From Candidatus Kuenenia stuttgartensis (GTDB lineage Bacteria > Planctomycetota > Phycisphaerae > Phycisphaerales > SM1A02): a stretch of DNA of 64,000 bases. The stretch covers positions 1-64,000 of the forward strand of contig CAMDMA010000011.1 in assembly GCA_945902075.1 (NCBI GenBank), read 5' to 3'. The notes under the pieces were generated by a model that had not been told where the DNA came from, did not search any database, and was given only the letters and a program-made list of their open reading frames with translations. Numbering within the stretch: position 1 is the stretch's first letter; every line of letters starts with the position of its first letter. Both the position numbers and the translations under genes were made by a program. This document shows, piece by piece, positions 27,512-37,579 of the stretch.

Positions 27512-28700
27512 CAAATGGGTCCTTGTCCCCGCCAAGTGGCGGCCTTGCTCCAATGCCGACAAGAAGTCCAACAAGCGTCCAACACGCGACGAGACTGCTG
27601 CCGCCATAACTCACAAAGGGTAACGTTACCCCAGTGATTGGGAGTAACCCAATCGTCATCCCAATATTGACAGTCGTTTGAGCAAAGATCAGCGCGCCAA
27701 TCCCGACCGCCACGAGTTTGGCAAAACCGTCACGCGCCACCAGGCCCACGGTAAGTGCGCTTGCTGCGAGGATGGCGGCAGCCCCGAGCGCAACCATGCC
27801 GCCTACAAAGCCGTAACGGCAGCCGATGACAGCGAACACCATGTCATTGTGCTCCTCGGGCAGAGCGTTGTATCGGATCAGTGCGCGCGCGTGCGCTGCG
27901 TCATTTCCGAACACTCCGCCCGCACCTACGAGGCGCATCGCGCGCCATCCCTGAAATCCGATGTCGCGTTCGAAGCGCGTATCGCCGCGAACCTGCGCCA
28001 CAATCGCGTCAATGCGCGCACGCTGATAGGGCTTTAGGACGGCGAAGTACGCCACGGGCGCAACAATCGCAGCGACGAGAAGGGCCGTCAGCACATGTCG
28101 CTTCCGCGCGCCTGCCGCGACGAGCATTGCGAGGGTCGTGGGCAAGAAAAGAAGCGCGGAGCCGAGGTCAGGCTCAAGCACGATGAGCGTGACCGGTATC
28201 ACAAGAAGAACCATCGGTACGACAAGTGATCGAAGCGTGCGCGGGCTCCCACGCATAGCGAGCCACTGCGAGAGACAGAGGATGAAGGCGATCTTCGCGA
28301 GTTCCGATGGCTGAAAGTCCGCTGCGCCGAGATTGATCCACGCACGTGCGCCGTTTCTCGGCGTGACGATTGATCGTGGCACAAACGGCAACAACACAAA
28401 CACCAAGAGCAAGATTGATCCAGCCAGGACAAACCAACAGGCCACGCGGAGCGCGCGCGGAGGAAGCATTGTTGCGATCGTCGCGCAGGCGATCCCAATC
28501 AGTAGAAAAGCGCCCTGCCGCACCGCGAGTTCGGGACGCGTCAATCCAATCGCAGAGAGTCCAATGAGTGAGAGCGTGAGTGCTGCGATCACCGCTAGCC
28601 ACGCTGGAGTGAACCACTGCACCCGCCGCCGACCGCCCGCGTCCGTTCCACGGTAGAGCGACCCGGATGTGTAGGCAGTTCGTCCGGTTTGAGTGCTCAT
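27504..28700 (-). CDS. rodA: Rod shape-determining protein RodA (SEDS family)
   Basis: NGARAWINLGAADFQPSELAKIAFILCLS; LVLEPDLGSALLFLPTTLAML; EEHNDMVFAVIGCRYGFVGG; LLPITGVTLPFVSYGGSSL. Confidence 0.92.
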   Translation of the reverse strand: MSTQTGRTAYTSGSLYRGTDAGGRRRVQWFTPAWLAVIAALTLSLIGLSAIGLTRPELAVRQGAFLLIGIACATIATMLPPRALRVACWFVLAGSILLLVFVLLPFVPRSIVTPRNGARAWINLGAADFQPSELAKIAFILCLSQWLAMRGSPRTLRSLVVPMVLLVIPVTLIVLEPDLGSALLFLPTTLAMLVAAGARKRHVLTALLVAAIVAPVAYFAVLKPYQRARIDAIVAQVRGDTRFERDIGFQGWRAMRLVGAGGVFGNDAAHARALIRYNALPEEHNDMVFAVIGCRYGFVGGMVALGAAAILAASALTVGLVARDGFAKLVAVGIGALIFAQTTVNIGMTIGLLPITGVTLPFVSYGGSSLVACWTLVGLLVGIGARPPLGGDKDPFDG

Positions 28701-31024
28701 TGCGCGTCACCCGTTTTTGCAGCGCTACGGCCCGCCGAGATTTGCGCCTGCGATCCGAGGTAACCCTCCGCAGCAAGCGCACGCATCGACTCAGCTGCCA
28801 CGGGACCAGCGACCTTTCCGCCCGATCCACCATACTCAAGAATGACGGCGATCGCATACTTCGGGCTCGACCCGCGCTCGCTCACAAGTCCGACGAACCA
28901 CGCATGATCGGTCTGCACCAGTGTGTCGCCAATGCGGAGTTTCGGAGCGGTCGCCGTACCTGTCTTCCCCCAGATATCAAGGTCAGGAATCTCGAACAAC
29001 TCCTCTCGAACTCCGTCACCAAACGTGATGTGATGGCCGGTGCCGTAACTCTCGCGCACGCTCCCACGAAGCCCATCAAGCGACGCTTCGATCGCCGCGC
29101 GCGGAATGCCGAGGTCGATCGCATCCGGTGGCGCGGAACCAGCAACGCTGTTCATCACCCGCACAAAGCGCGGCGGAAGCACGCGCCCTCCGCGCGCGAT
29201 CGTCGCAAAACTCTGTGCGGCCTGAAGCGGTGTCCACGTCATCGGACCTTGCCCAATTCCGAGAAGTACTGGACTCACGCGATCGCGATTTGCGCGAAAG
29301 CTTGCGATCATCTCCGTATTCGGAAGTTCGCCAGCTGCCTGGGCACCCACATCGGGCGAGGCGACTGCACCAAGTCCAAATCGCTGAAGCCACGAGACAA
29401 GTCGCTCCGGACCAAGTCGCTGCGCGAGCGTATAAAAGTACACATTACAACTGCGAGCGAGCGCCTCTGAAGCGTTGAGCGAGCCATGCGTACCGGTCCG
29501 ACCCTCCGTCGGGCGATAGATCCAACAGCGGACCGCATCCTTCTGATCCTCGAAGAAGTGCCCGTTGCAATCAATCATCTCGCCGGCCCGGACAACGCCC
29601 TCGGCGATTGCCGCGCACAGCACGAGTGGTTTCAAAATCGAACCGGGTGGATAGGTCGCAGCCGTTGGTCGAAAGATCTCCGGATGCTCCCGAGCACGAT
29701 CCTCGGGCGTCATCGCCGCGCCCTCCGAGAGCGATGGCGAACTCACCGCGGCGAGGATTTCGCCGGTCGCGATCTCAAGGACGACGATTGCGCCGTCGAG
29801 ATGCCATCCGACTGGAAGCGGACCACCCCGCGGTGAGCCCTCCGGGTCATATCCGCGCTGGTACTGCTGAATCTCGGCGAGCCGCGATTCCGGCTCGAAC
29901 AGCGCCTGGAGCCGCGCCTGCAGGCGCACATCAATCGTGAGTTGCACATCCGCGCCGTCGCGAGGTGCAAGCCTTGACTCGGTTCCATCCTCGAGATCAC
30001 GCTCGATGACACCGCGCGTGCCTCGCAATGCATCCTCGAACTGTCGCTCGAGCCCACTCGAACCAATGACATCCCGATCCGCGCGGTATCCGCCGAGATC
30101 GGCGATGCGACCTGTCGCCGGATCAATCAGAGGTCTGCGCGCGAGATCGTCGGGAAAAACCTGCGATCGCGTCGTACCTAAGAGATGGTCACCGACACCA
30201 TCAACGGTGACTTTGACTGGTTTTGATGACCGAATAGGCGACGGCATCGTTGCGCGCGAAAGTTCAAAAACAACCTGCTCCCAAGGTCGCCAGCGACGTG
30301 TCGACGGCTCGACGACGACCGTCCCCGGAGATTCTTCGGCGAGTCGCTGAAAGTAAAACGCCGTCTCCTCAGAGACATCCGCGAGCACGACATGCGCGTC
30401 GAGTTGCGCGCGAACACGCTCGCGATCAATGTCCTCCAGCCGCGCATCCTCGCCGTAGAGCCGCAACTCGCGCGCAACAAGTGCCTCCTTGCGCGACTTC
30501 GATTCTCGTGCGGTACGCCGCATCACATCATCGAGGCGACGATCGAGCTCAACTCGATCAAAGCGCCCCGCCTCCGCAATACGCGAACAAATCTGTTCAA
30601 AGCGTTCGTCAAACAGTTGCTGGCGCTGCAGTGTCGCCTCCGCACGCTCAGCACTCGAAAGTTCGAGCCACGCGGATCGACCCATTTCCTGTTGCAACGC
30701 GCGTTGCGCCATCGAAGTCGCCCATCGCCCGGCGATCGCGTCGTACTCGAGCAGTACATCCCAACTCGCTCGATCGGTGGCAAGCACTTCGCCACGACGA
30801 TCCAAAATACGGCCGCGCGATGCAGGTAGCAGTCGGCGATTGACCAAATAGCGCTCGACATTCTGCGCGTGCGTCTCGTGCTCTACCAGACTCAATCGCG
30901 CAAGTTGAAGCGCAAGCGCGCAGAGGCAGAAGAGCGCGGTCAGACCGAGCACCCCAAGTCGACGATCGAATCGGCTCACACCGCGACCGCCGGAAGCTCT
31001 CTTCGAATCGGGCGTCCTTGCCAT
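28697..31024 (-). CDS. mrdA: Penicillin-binding protein 2 (class B transpeptidase)
   Basis: NRRLLPASRGRILDRRGEVLA; transpeptidase motifs YPPGSILKPLV (SxxK), SCN, GKTGTATAPK; immediately upstream of rodA. Confidence 0.9.
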   Translation of the reverse strand: MARTPDSKRASGGRGVSRFDRRLGVLGLTALFCLCALALQLARLSLVEHETHAQNVERYLVNRRLLPASRGRILDRRGEVLATDRASWDVLLEYDAIAGRWATSMAQRALQQEMGRSAWLELSSAERAEATLQRQQLFDERFEQICSRIAEAGRFDRVELDRRLDDVMRRTARESKSRKEALVARELRLYGEDARLEDIDRERVRAQLDAHVVLADVSEETAFYFQRLAEESPGTVVVEPSTRRWRPWEQVVFELSRATMPSPIRSSKPVKVTVDGVGDHLLGTTRSQVFPDDLARRPLIDPATGRIADLGGYRADRDVIGSSGLERQFEDALRGTRGVIERDLEDGTESRLAPRDGADVQLTIDVRLQARLQALFEPESRLAEIQQYQRGYDPEGSPRGGPLPVGWHLDGAIVVLEIATGEILAAVSSPSLSEGAAMTPEDRAREHPEIFRPTAATYPPGSILKPLVLCAAIAEGVVRAGEMIDCNGHFFEDQKDAVRCWIYRPTEGRTGTHGSLNASEALARSCNVYFYTLAQRLGPERLVSWLQRFGLGAVASPDVGAQAAGELPNTEMIASFRANRDRVSPVLLGIGQGPMTWTPLQAAQSFATIARGGRVLPPRFVRVMNSVAGSAPPDAIDLGIPRAAIEASLDGLRGSVRESYGTGHHITFGDGVREELFEIPDLDIWGKTGTATAPKLRIGDTLVQTDHAWFVGLVSERGSSPKYAIAVILEYGGSGGKVAGPVAAESMRALAAEGYLGSQAQISAGRSAAKTGDAQ

Positions 31025-31091
31025 AAGCAGAGCGTACGCGACCTCCCGCCGCGACGAAAGCACTTCAACCACGCATGGATGACGAAGCCGA

Positions 31092-32279
31092 TCAACGGAG
31101 CTTGATTGAAACAAGCGCGATCGCACCGAGAATTGCGGTGATGATCCAGAAACGGACGACCACCTGACCCTCGCTCCATCCCCCGAGGTGGAAGTGGTGA
31201 TGAATCGGCGCGCAGCGGAAGATGCGCTTTCCTCGGGTCAATTTGAAATAGCCGACCTGAAGCGCCGTACTCCCGAGTTCGAGATAGAAGACGCCTGCGA
31301 TCAGCGGAAGGAGGAACTCCTGACGGATCGCGAAGACCACATACGCCAGCAACCCGCCGAGGGCGAGCGAGCCAGTATCGCCCATGAAGACACGCGCTGG
31401 ATTACAGTTAAACCACAGAAACCCAAGGCATGCGCCAGCCATCGCACCGGTCACGACCGTCAGTTCACGCCCACCAGGGACATGCGGCACGAGAAGATGT
31501 TGGGCCAGATCTTGACGCCCGGCGACGAAACAAAGGACCATGACGACGATGCACGCGATTGCCATCGTCCCCGCAGCAAGTCCGTCCATACCGTCAGCGA
31601 TATTGACTGCGTTAGACGTACCCGCGATCGCAAGCATGCCTATGACGACGTAGACCAATCCACCGAGAACAAAGACTGAGGGATTCATCTCGACCAGAGA
31701 GACTGCATTGAGCGCCTCGGGGAGATAGGTGCGTTGGAACGGAATATTCAGGCTCACCGCAGCTGGATTCTGCGATGGGTCCGCGGCCTGGTAAAGAAAG
31801 ATCGCCGCCAGAGCGCCACATCCAAGTTGAAACAACAACTTTTCCCAAGCAAAGAGCCCTTCACGCGTTCCAGACTCCCGACGCGCCGCCGTCAATTTGA
31901 GCCAGTCGTCGAAACTCCCGACGAGCGCAAGCCAGACCAGCACCATCACCGACAAATGTGTGTACCGCGAGGTCAGGTCAGCAAATAGAACGATCGAAGC
32001 CAAAATCGAGGCACAGATGAGGAGTCCCCCCATCGTGGGCGTGTCTTTCTTGCCCTGATTCAGTGTGTTGAGCTCGGCATTGTAGAACTCAGGATTGTCA
32101 CCAACCTTCGTTCGTCGAAGCCACGCGATCATGCGCGGACCGAAGACAATCACGAAGAGGAACGAAAACAAAGCCGCCGCAAGCGCCCGAAACTCGAGCT
32201 GCGTGAACACTTGCACGACGCGGTAAAGACCGATCGAGTCAAGCCATTCTTCGAAGCGGGTTGTGAGAACGTAAAACAT
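31092..32279 (-). CDS. mraY: Phospho-N-acetylmuramoyl-pentapeptide-transferase
   Basis: KKDTPTMGGLLI; NAVNIADGMDGLAAGTMAIA; FMGDTGSLALGGLLA; APIHHHFHLGGWSEGQVVVRFWI. Confidence 0.96.
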   Translation of the reverse strand: MFYVLTTRFEEWLDSIGLYRVVQVFTQLEFRALAAALFSFLFVIVFGPRMIAWLRRTKVGDNPEFYNAELNTLNQGKKDTPTMGGLLICASILASIVLFADLTSRYTHLSVMVLVWLALVGSFDDWLKLTAARRESGTREGLFAWEKLLFQLGCGALAAIFLYQAADPSQNPAAVSLNIPFQRTYLPEALNAVSLVEMNPSVFVLGGLVYVVIGMLAIAGTSNAVNIADGMDGLAAGTMAIACIVVMVLCFVAGRQDLAQHLLVPHVPGGRELTVVTGAMAGACLGFLWFNCNPARVFMGDTGSLALGGLLAYVVFAIRQEFLLPLIAGVFYLELGSTALQVGYFKLTRGKRIFRCAPIHHHFHLGGWSEGQVVVRFWIITAILGAIALVSIKLR

Positions 32280-32347
32280 TCCGAAGTAACGCTTGCTATC
32301 GGAGTTTTCGCCTTGGACTCTTCAACGCAATTCGAATCGCGGCGCGA

Positions 32348-33844
32348 TCAACCAGCCCCAGCAAAAGCAGTCTTGATTGGTGCAAGAAATCGCTCCATAC
32401 GGGCGCCGCGACTGCCCTTGAGTAAGATCGCTGTTCCTGGATCGGCGAGCGCAGCGGCTTCGAGTGCGATCGGCTCACTGAAGGCCTCCGCAGCGAGCGT
32501 CACGCCGCGGAAGCCAGCGCCGCGCGCCGCATCCGTGAGCGCGGCGGCGTGGGGACCAATCGCGACCAGCGCATCGACGGCCCCGAGGTGCCCCGCCGCA
32601 TGAACGCCAACCTCTTCGTGCAGCGCGCGCGCCGTTGGCCCGAGCTCTCGCATTTCGCCAAGGATCACGACCCGCCGGGGCGCGTGACTCGCGAGCTCAG
32701 CAAACGCGCGAAGTGATGCGATCATCGCATCGGGATTCGCGTTGTATGCATCGTTGTAGACCGCGCGCCCTGCAATGTCACAACGTTCGAGCCGCATATC
32801 CGATGCCTCGACCTTCGCGAGCCCGCGCGCAATCGTCTCGCGATCGATTCCCATCTCAGTCGCGAGCGCGATCGCGGCGAGCGCATTTCTCGCGTTGTGT
32901 TCGCCAGCCATGCGCAGGAGAAACTCATGTGTCCGCTCAAACTCGGGAGCCTCGGAATCATCGCCCACCGCACGCGCCGCACGCGGAAATCCAACCGTCA
33001 TCGCCTGCGTACCGCCCTCGATACGCCGTCCGAGCAACCGATACGCACAGGAAGGACCCACGCCGAAAGTCACGATCCGCTCGGGCGCTCGACCGTTGTC
33101 GACAAGCACGCGCACGGCGTCGAGCAGCGGCGGATTGTCGCCATTCACAACACCGATCCCATGCACACCGACTCCCTCGAGAATCGATGCTTTCTCGCGC
33201 GCGACCGCTTCAATCGAACCCATTCCTTCGAGATGCGCACGTCCGGCGAGCGTGATGATCGCCGCTTCTGGTTCTGCGATTTCCGCGAGAGGCAAAATCT
33301 CGCCAGGATGATTCATACCGATCTCGGCGACGAGAAACTTCGCATCATCGGGCGTCGAAAGGAGCGTGAGCGGCACGCCGATGTCGTTGTTGAAACTCTT
33401 GGGACTCGCGTGGGTCAGACCAACTTCCGCGAGTACACCCTCGAGAAGTCTCCGTGTTGTGGTCTTTCCCGCACTTCCGGTGATCGCTACGACACGTAGT
33501 CGAAGAATGCTCTTGCGCCAAGCATGTGCAATAAGCCCGAGGGCCGCGCGCGTGGACTTGACACGTAGGACTCCAAATCCATCGGGTAATGCGGCAAGTT
33601 CATCATTGCTGGGTGTGCGTTCGACAATCGCAAGTGCCGCGCCGCCACGAGCGGCTGTCGCGACAAACGCGTGTCCATCAAACGCCTCGCCGCGCAGCGC
33701 CACGAAACAAGCGCTCTGCAAATCGTCGCGCGTGTCCGTCGTGAGTGATGTCGGCTCATGGACGGGACGCCGCACGACCTCCGCGCGAGTCGCGAGAACG
33801 ATCGATTGAAACGATGGGCAATGCACGCGAAAGACGCTGGCCAT
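32348..33844 (-). CDS. murF: UDP-N-acetylmuramoyl-tripeptide--D-alanyl-D-alanine ligase
   Basis: VVAITGSAGKTTTRRLLEGVL, KSFNNDIGVPLTLL, NDAYNANPDAMIASL, ILGEMRELG. Confidence 0.95.
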   Translation of the reverse strand: MASVFRVHCPSFQSIVLATRAEVVRRPVHEPTSLTTDTRDDLQSACFVALRGEAFDGHAFVATAARGGAALAIVERTPSNDELAALPDGFGVLRVKSTRAALGLIAHAWRKSILRLRVVAITGSAGKTTTRRLLEGVLAEVGLTHASPKSFNNDIGVPLTLLSTPDDAKFLVAEIGMNHPGEILPLAEIAEPEAAIITLAGRAHLEGMGSIEAVAREKASILEGVGVHGIGVVNGDNPPLLDAVRVLVDNGRAPERIVTFGVGPSCAYRLLGRRIEGGTQAMTVGFPRAARAVGDDSEAPEFERTHEFLLRMAGEHNARNALAAIALATEMGIDRETIARGLAKVEASDMRLERCDIAGRAVYNDAYNANPDAMIASLRAFAELASHAPRRVVILGEMRELGPTARALHEEVGVHAAGHLGAVDALVAIGPHAAALTDAARGAGFRGVTLAAEAFSEPIALEAAALADPGTAILLKGSRGARMERFLAPIKTAFAGAG

Positions 33845-33874
33845 GATGACTCCTGCTTCCAATCAAGATCCGAA

Positions 33875-35359
33875 CTATTTTGCCGACCGCACGCGCAACG
33901 CCGCCTCGGCCTCACGACGATCGTCGAACTGCCGCTTCTCCGTCCCGATGATCTGGTAGTCCTCGTGTCCCTTGCCTGCGATCAAAATGATGTCGCCCTC
34001 TCGCGCGCTCGATACTGCGAACGCGATTGCACGCGCGCGATCAGACTCGACAGCGACGCGTCCGCGCGCCTCCGCGGGAACACCACTGAGGATCTCCGCG
34101 ATGATCTCATCCGGCTGTTCCGTGCGGGGATTGTCACTTGTCACGATGACTTCGTCCGCACCGTCGCACGCAACCTTCGCCATCCGTGGCCGCTTGGTTC
34201 GATCGCGATCGCCGCCGCAACCAAACACCACGCGAAGTCGGCCACCCGCAGGAACAGTTGGTCGCAGTGCCCGCAAGACGTTCGCGAGCGCGTCGTCCGA
34301 ATGTGCGTAGTCGACGAGAACGCTAAATCCTTCAGCACCCACTGAAACGGGTTGGAGCCGCCCCGGTGGCGCATGGCAGGTAGAGAGGCCACGCGCGAGG
34401 CGCTCACCATCGACACCATGCAACCACGCAGCCGCTGCGGCTTGGAGTGCGTTCATCGCGTTGTGCGTTCCGACGAGAGGCAGTTTGAGTTCCATGATCC
34501 CCCACGGCCCGCGAAACGTGACATCCATCGACTCTAGGCCCATGCGATGCACCGTCGCGAGACACTCAGCCGATACATCGCGCAGGCTTGTGCGCAACAG
34601 TTTCGCACGCGGAGGCAGCATCGCCACATGCCATGGGTCATCGATGTTGATCACCGCGGTTCCATCGGCGTCAAGCATCCGGAAGAGCGTCGCCTTCGCA
34701 TCGGCGTAGCGCTCCATCGTGCCGTGGTAATCGAGATGGTCACCCGTGAGATTGGTAAAGATTCCCGTTCGAAAGGCAAGTGCGCCAACGCGCTTCTGAT
34801 CGAGCGAGTGGCTTGAGACTTCCATCGCAGCAGCGCGGCAACCGTTGTCAACCATGCGGGCAAACAGCTCGGAGAGTTCGATCGCAGGTGGCGTTGTGAG
34901 TGAGGATGGCACACGCTTCGCGCCATCGTCGATCTCGACCGTTCCGACGAGACCGCAGCGCATGCCTGCACCGGCGAGCAGCTGCTGGACGAGGTACGCA
35001 ATGGTTGTCTTTCCATTGGTTCCTGTGATTCCGACAAGCGCAAGTGTTCGCGAAGGTGATCCGAAAAAGCGTTCCGCAGCAATCGCTGCGACAAGAGGCG
35101 CATCCGTCGTCTCAACCCATGCGACGTTCGCGGGAAGCACCTCGGGAACTTCGGTGCCGATCGGCGCGACCACCGCCACGGCACCGGCCTGCACGGCATC
35201 AACGATGAAAGCACGACCATCCGACTTGGTCCCGGCGCGCGCAAAGAACATCGATCCGGGCTTGACGCGTCGCGAGTCCTCGCACAGGTTCCAGATGTCG
35301 GGATCATTCGAATCGACTCGACGCACATCGAGCCCGGCAAGCAACGTAGAGAGTTTCAT
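33875..35359 (-). CDS. murE: UDP-N-acetylmuramoyl-L-alanyl-D-glutamate--2,6-diaminopimelate ligase
   Basis: ALVGITGTNGKTTIAYLVQQLL; SSHSLDQKRVGAL; VTSDNPRTEQPDEII (DNPR meso-DAP specificity motif); GKGHEDYQ. Confidence 0.95.
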   Translation of the reverse strand: MKLSTLLAGLDVRRVDSNDPDIWNLCEDSRRVKPGSMFFARAGTKSDGRAFIVDAVQAGAVAVVAPIGTEVPEVLPANVAWVETTDAPLVAAIAAERFFGSPSRTLALVGITGTNGKTTIAYLVQQLLAGAGMRCGLVGTVEIDDGAKRVPSSLTTPPAIELSELFARMVDNGCRAAAMEVSSHSLDQKRVGALAFRTGIFTNLTGDHLDYHGTMERYADAKATLFRMLDADGTAVINIDDPWHVAMLPPRAKLLRTSLRDVSAECLATVHRMGLESMDVTFRGPWGIMELKLPLVGTHNAMNALQAAAAAWLHGVDGERLARGLSTCHAPPGRLQPVSVGAEGFSVLVDYAHSDDALANVLRALRPTVPAGGRLRVVFGCGGDRDRTKRPRMAKVACDGADEVIVTSDNPRTEQPDEIIAEILSGVPAEARGRVAVESDRARAIAFAVSSAREGDIILIAGKGHEDYQIIGTEKRQFDDRREAEAALRVRSAK

Positions 35360-35414
35360 GTTTTGATTTCCAGCAAAGCGCTGAGACGCATACGAAAGTG
35401 CGAGACAGCGCGGT

Positions 35415-36797
35415 TCAATCGGAATTGATCGGCAGCGGATCCGAAACACGTCCACTTGCCCAGTCCTTGACTCGAGGTAAAAGCAGTCGTCGCGCCGCGA
35501 TCTTTCCGCATGCCGCGATCGGGATCGCAAGCAGCATGCCGTAGATTCCGGCGATCGAACCACCAGCAAGAATCGCGACGACGATCGTCACAGGATCGAG
35601 ATTCGTCGCCTTTCCCGCGATGACGGGCGTGAGCAAGTAGCCCTCAATCGTCTGAACGACAAGAAACACCACGCTCGGCCAAAGCAGCATTTCCCACAAC
35701 GCCATACGCTGCGTCGGCTCTAACCCCATCTGATCGGCGACAAGCAGCAGCACCGCGAACGGAAGTCCGATGCCACCGAGATACGGCACAATCGAGAACG
35801 CGCCAGTCAGGATTCCAAGCGCAAGGCCGTACGGGACGCCGCAGAACTGCCAACCGATCGCAAACATCACGCCCATGATCACACAGATCACGATTCGACC
35901 GCGGACAAACCCTGCGACGGCGCGATCCATCTCGGCGACGATCTCAAAGACTTTCGATCGTCGTTCTTCAGGAACGAGGCTTCCAAAAAAGCCCACGATC
36001 GCCGGCCAATGCACACTGAAGTAGTAAAAGTAAAAGGGAATAAGAAAGGCAACGAGACCGAGTTGCAGGACCGTGAGGCCGATTGAGTACACCCGTCCCG
36101 CACCCGCTCCGAGGAGTGCGACAATCGGATTGTCGAGACTGACTTGCGTCACCGCCGATGGCAACTGCGGAAATGTTTCAGTCCGCGTTTCTGCGGACGC
36201 TGATGACGCGCGCTCTTTCTCACCGCGCGTCTCATTCGAAGCCGGTGGCACAACAGCAACGTGATCGGCGTCATGCTCAGTGGCCTCCTCTGGGGCGCGT
36301 TTCAAACTCGGATGGATGATTCGATCGGTCCAATGTCGTGCATCCTCGCGATACTCGTCTGGAACTTCTGCGAGCACGCGATCCACGAAGCCGTCGTACT
36401 TCCCACTACGAAGACTGTCCGCAAACGACAACGTCTGACCGATCGCAAGCGGAACCACAATCGCGATTGCGATCGCAAGAAGGCTCGCAAGCCCAGAGAG
36501 GATCAAGCCAACGGCAAGCGGCCGACTCATGCGGCGCCAGCGCGCCACTCGCACAACCAACGGCTCGATCAGATAGGCCAGCGCAATTGCGATAAGGAGC
36601 GGCACGGTGACCGTGCGCATCGCGTAGCCCACATAGACCGACCCTGCGACCAACGCGATGAGAAGGACGTCGCGCACCGACTGGATCTGCCACAAGTGAA
36701 GGCTGCGAAAACTCGCTGTCCCTCCCTCCGTGGACGGAAGGCCGTCGATCGTGGAACTCGGCTCCTGGCTCGCGTCCGTGCGTGCATCATCCGTCAT
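35415..36797 (-). CDS. AI-2E family transporter (PerM-like)
   Basis: Multi-TM protein with GIPYG/FGVPYGLALGILTGAFSIVPYLGGIGLPF and LTPVIAGKATNLDPVTIVVAILAGGSIAGIYGMLLAIPIAA. Confidence 0.88.
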   Translation of the reverse strand: MTDDARTDASQEPSSTIDGLPSTEGGTASFRSLHLWQIQSVRDVLLIALVAGSVYVGYAMRTVTVPLLIAIALAYLIEPLVVRVARWRRMSRPLAVGLILSGLASLLAIAIAIVVPLAIGQTLSFADSLRSGKYDGFVDRVLAEVPDEYREDARHWTDRIIHPSLKRAPEEATEHDADHVAVVPPASNETRGEKERASSASAETRTETFPQLPSAVTQVSLDNPIVALLGAGAGRVYSIGLTVLQLGLVAFLIPFYFYYFSVHWPAIVGFFGSLVPEERRSKVFEIVAEMDRAVAGFVRGRIVICVIMGVMFAIGWQFCGVPYGLALGILTGAFSIVPYLGGIGLPFAVLLLVADQMGLEPTQRMALWEMLLWPSVVFLVVQTIEGYLLTPVIAGKATNLDPVTIVVAILAGGSIAGIYGMLLAIPIAACGKIAARRLLLPRVKDWASGRVSDPLPINSD

Positions 36798-36999
36798 GGG
36801 GGAAAGGTAGCGGAAGGCACGCGCCTTGTCTGAAAGTCGTCCGCGCGTCGTCTGCGAGTTGGCCGACCGACGCGTTCGCGGGATGACTCCCCTGCAGGAG
36901 TTTTGTGGGCTTCGCCGATAGAGTTGTCGGTGCGGGTGGTCTGGCCCGGTACACTCGAACCTACAACCACAAACTCCATGTCGAGTATTCCACAAACGT

Positions 37000-37422
37000 A
37001 TGGACCCCTCAGACCTCACCGATCTCCCTGACTGGCCCGCGATTCTCGCGGCTGCGGGTCCGTACCCGATTGAGGCCTTTCAGTTCGTCCAAGACGGCCT
37101 TGGCCACACGGTTGACCGCGTTCTGCAGCACGCCCACTCTGGTGGCATGGCCATGCCCGACTCTCGCCACATCAGCGGCCAGCAACTCTCGCTTGGCCTC
37201 CGAGATTTCGCGATCGAGCGATACGGCATGCTTGCTCCAGCGGTGCTTCGGCATTGGAACGTGCTGCGGACCGAGGACTTCGGCAGAATCGTCTACGCCA
37301 TGATCGAAGCGGGATGCCTGTCAAAGACCGCGGAGGACTCGATCACCGACTTCGCCTCAGTCTTTGATTTCGAAGAGGCTTTCAGCCCTTCACAGTTGTC
37401 GACCCGCATCGGTCGAGAGTGA
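37000..37422 (+). CDS. Minf_1886 family protein (planctomycete/verrucomicrobia conserved)
   Basis: AFQFVQDGLGHTV... HISGQQLSLGLRDFAIERYGMLAPAVLRHWNVLRTEDFGRIVYAMIEAGCLSKTAEDSITDFASVFDFEEAF. Confidence 0.85.
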   Translation: MDPSDLTDLPDWPAILAAAGPYPIEAFQFVQDGLGHTVDRVLQHAHSGGMAMPDSRHISGQQLSLGLRDFAIERYGMLAPAVLRHWNVLRTEDFGRIVYAMIEAGCLSKTAEDSITDFASVFDFEEAFSPSQLSTRIGRE

Positions 37423-37579
37423 CCGATTCCCCGGCCGACGTCCCACATTTGAGCGGGAGTCTCTACAATCCGACCCGCGCGCGGAACTCGTTTCGAGCGC
37501 GTCACTCGCCGTGAGTGCTCCGAATCGGCGTCGCGCGATGCCGACCTCCCTGCAGAACTTTTTCAGCTTAGGAAGCCAC

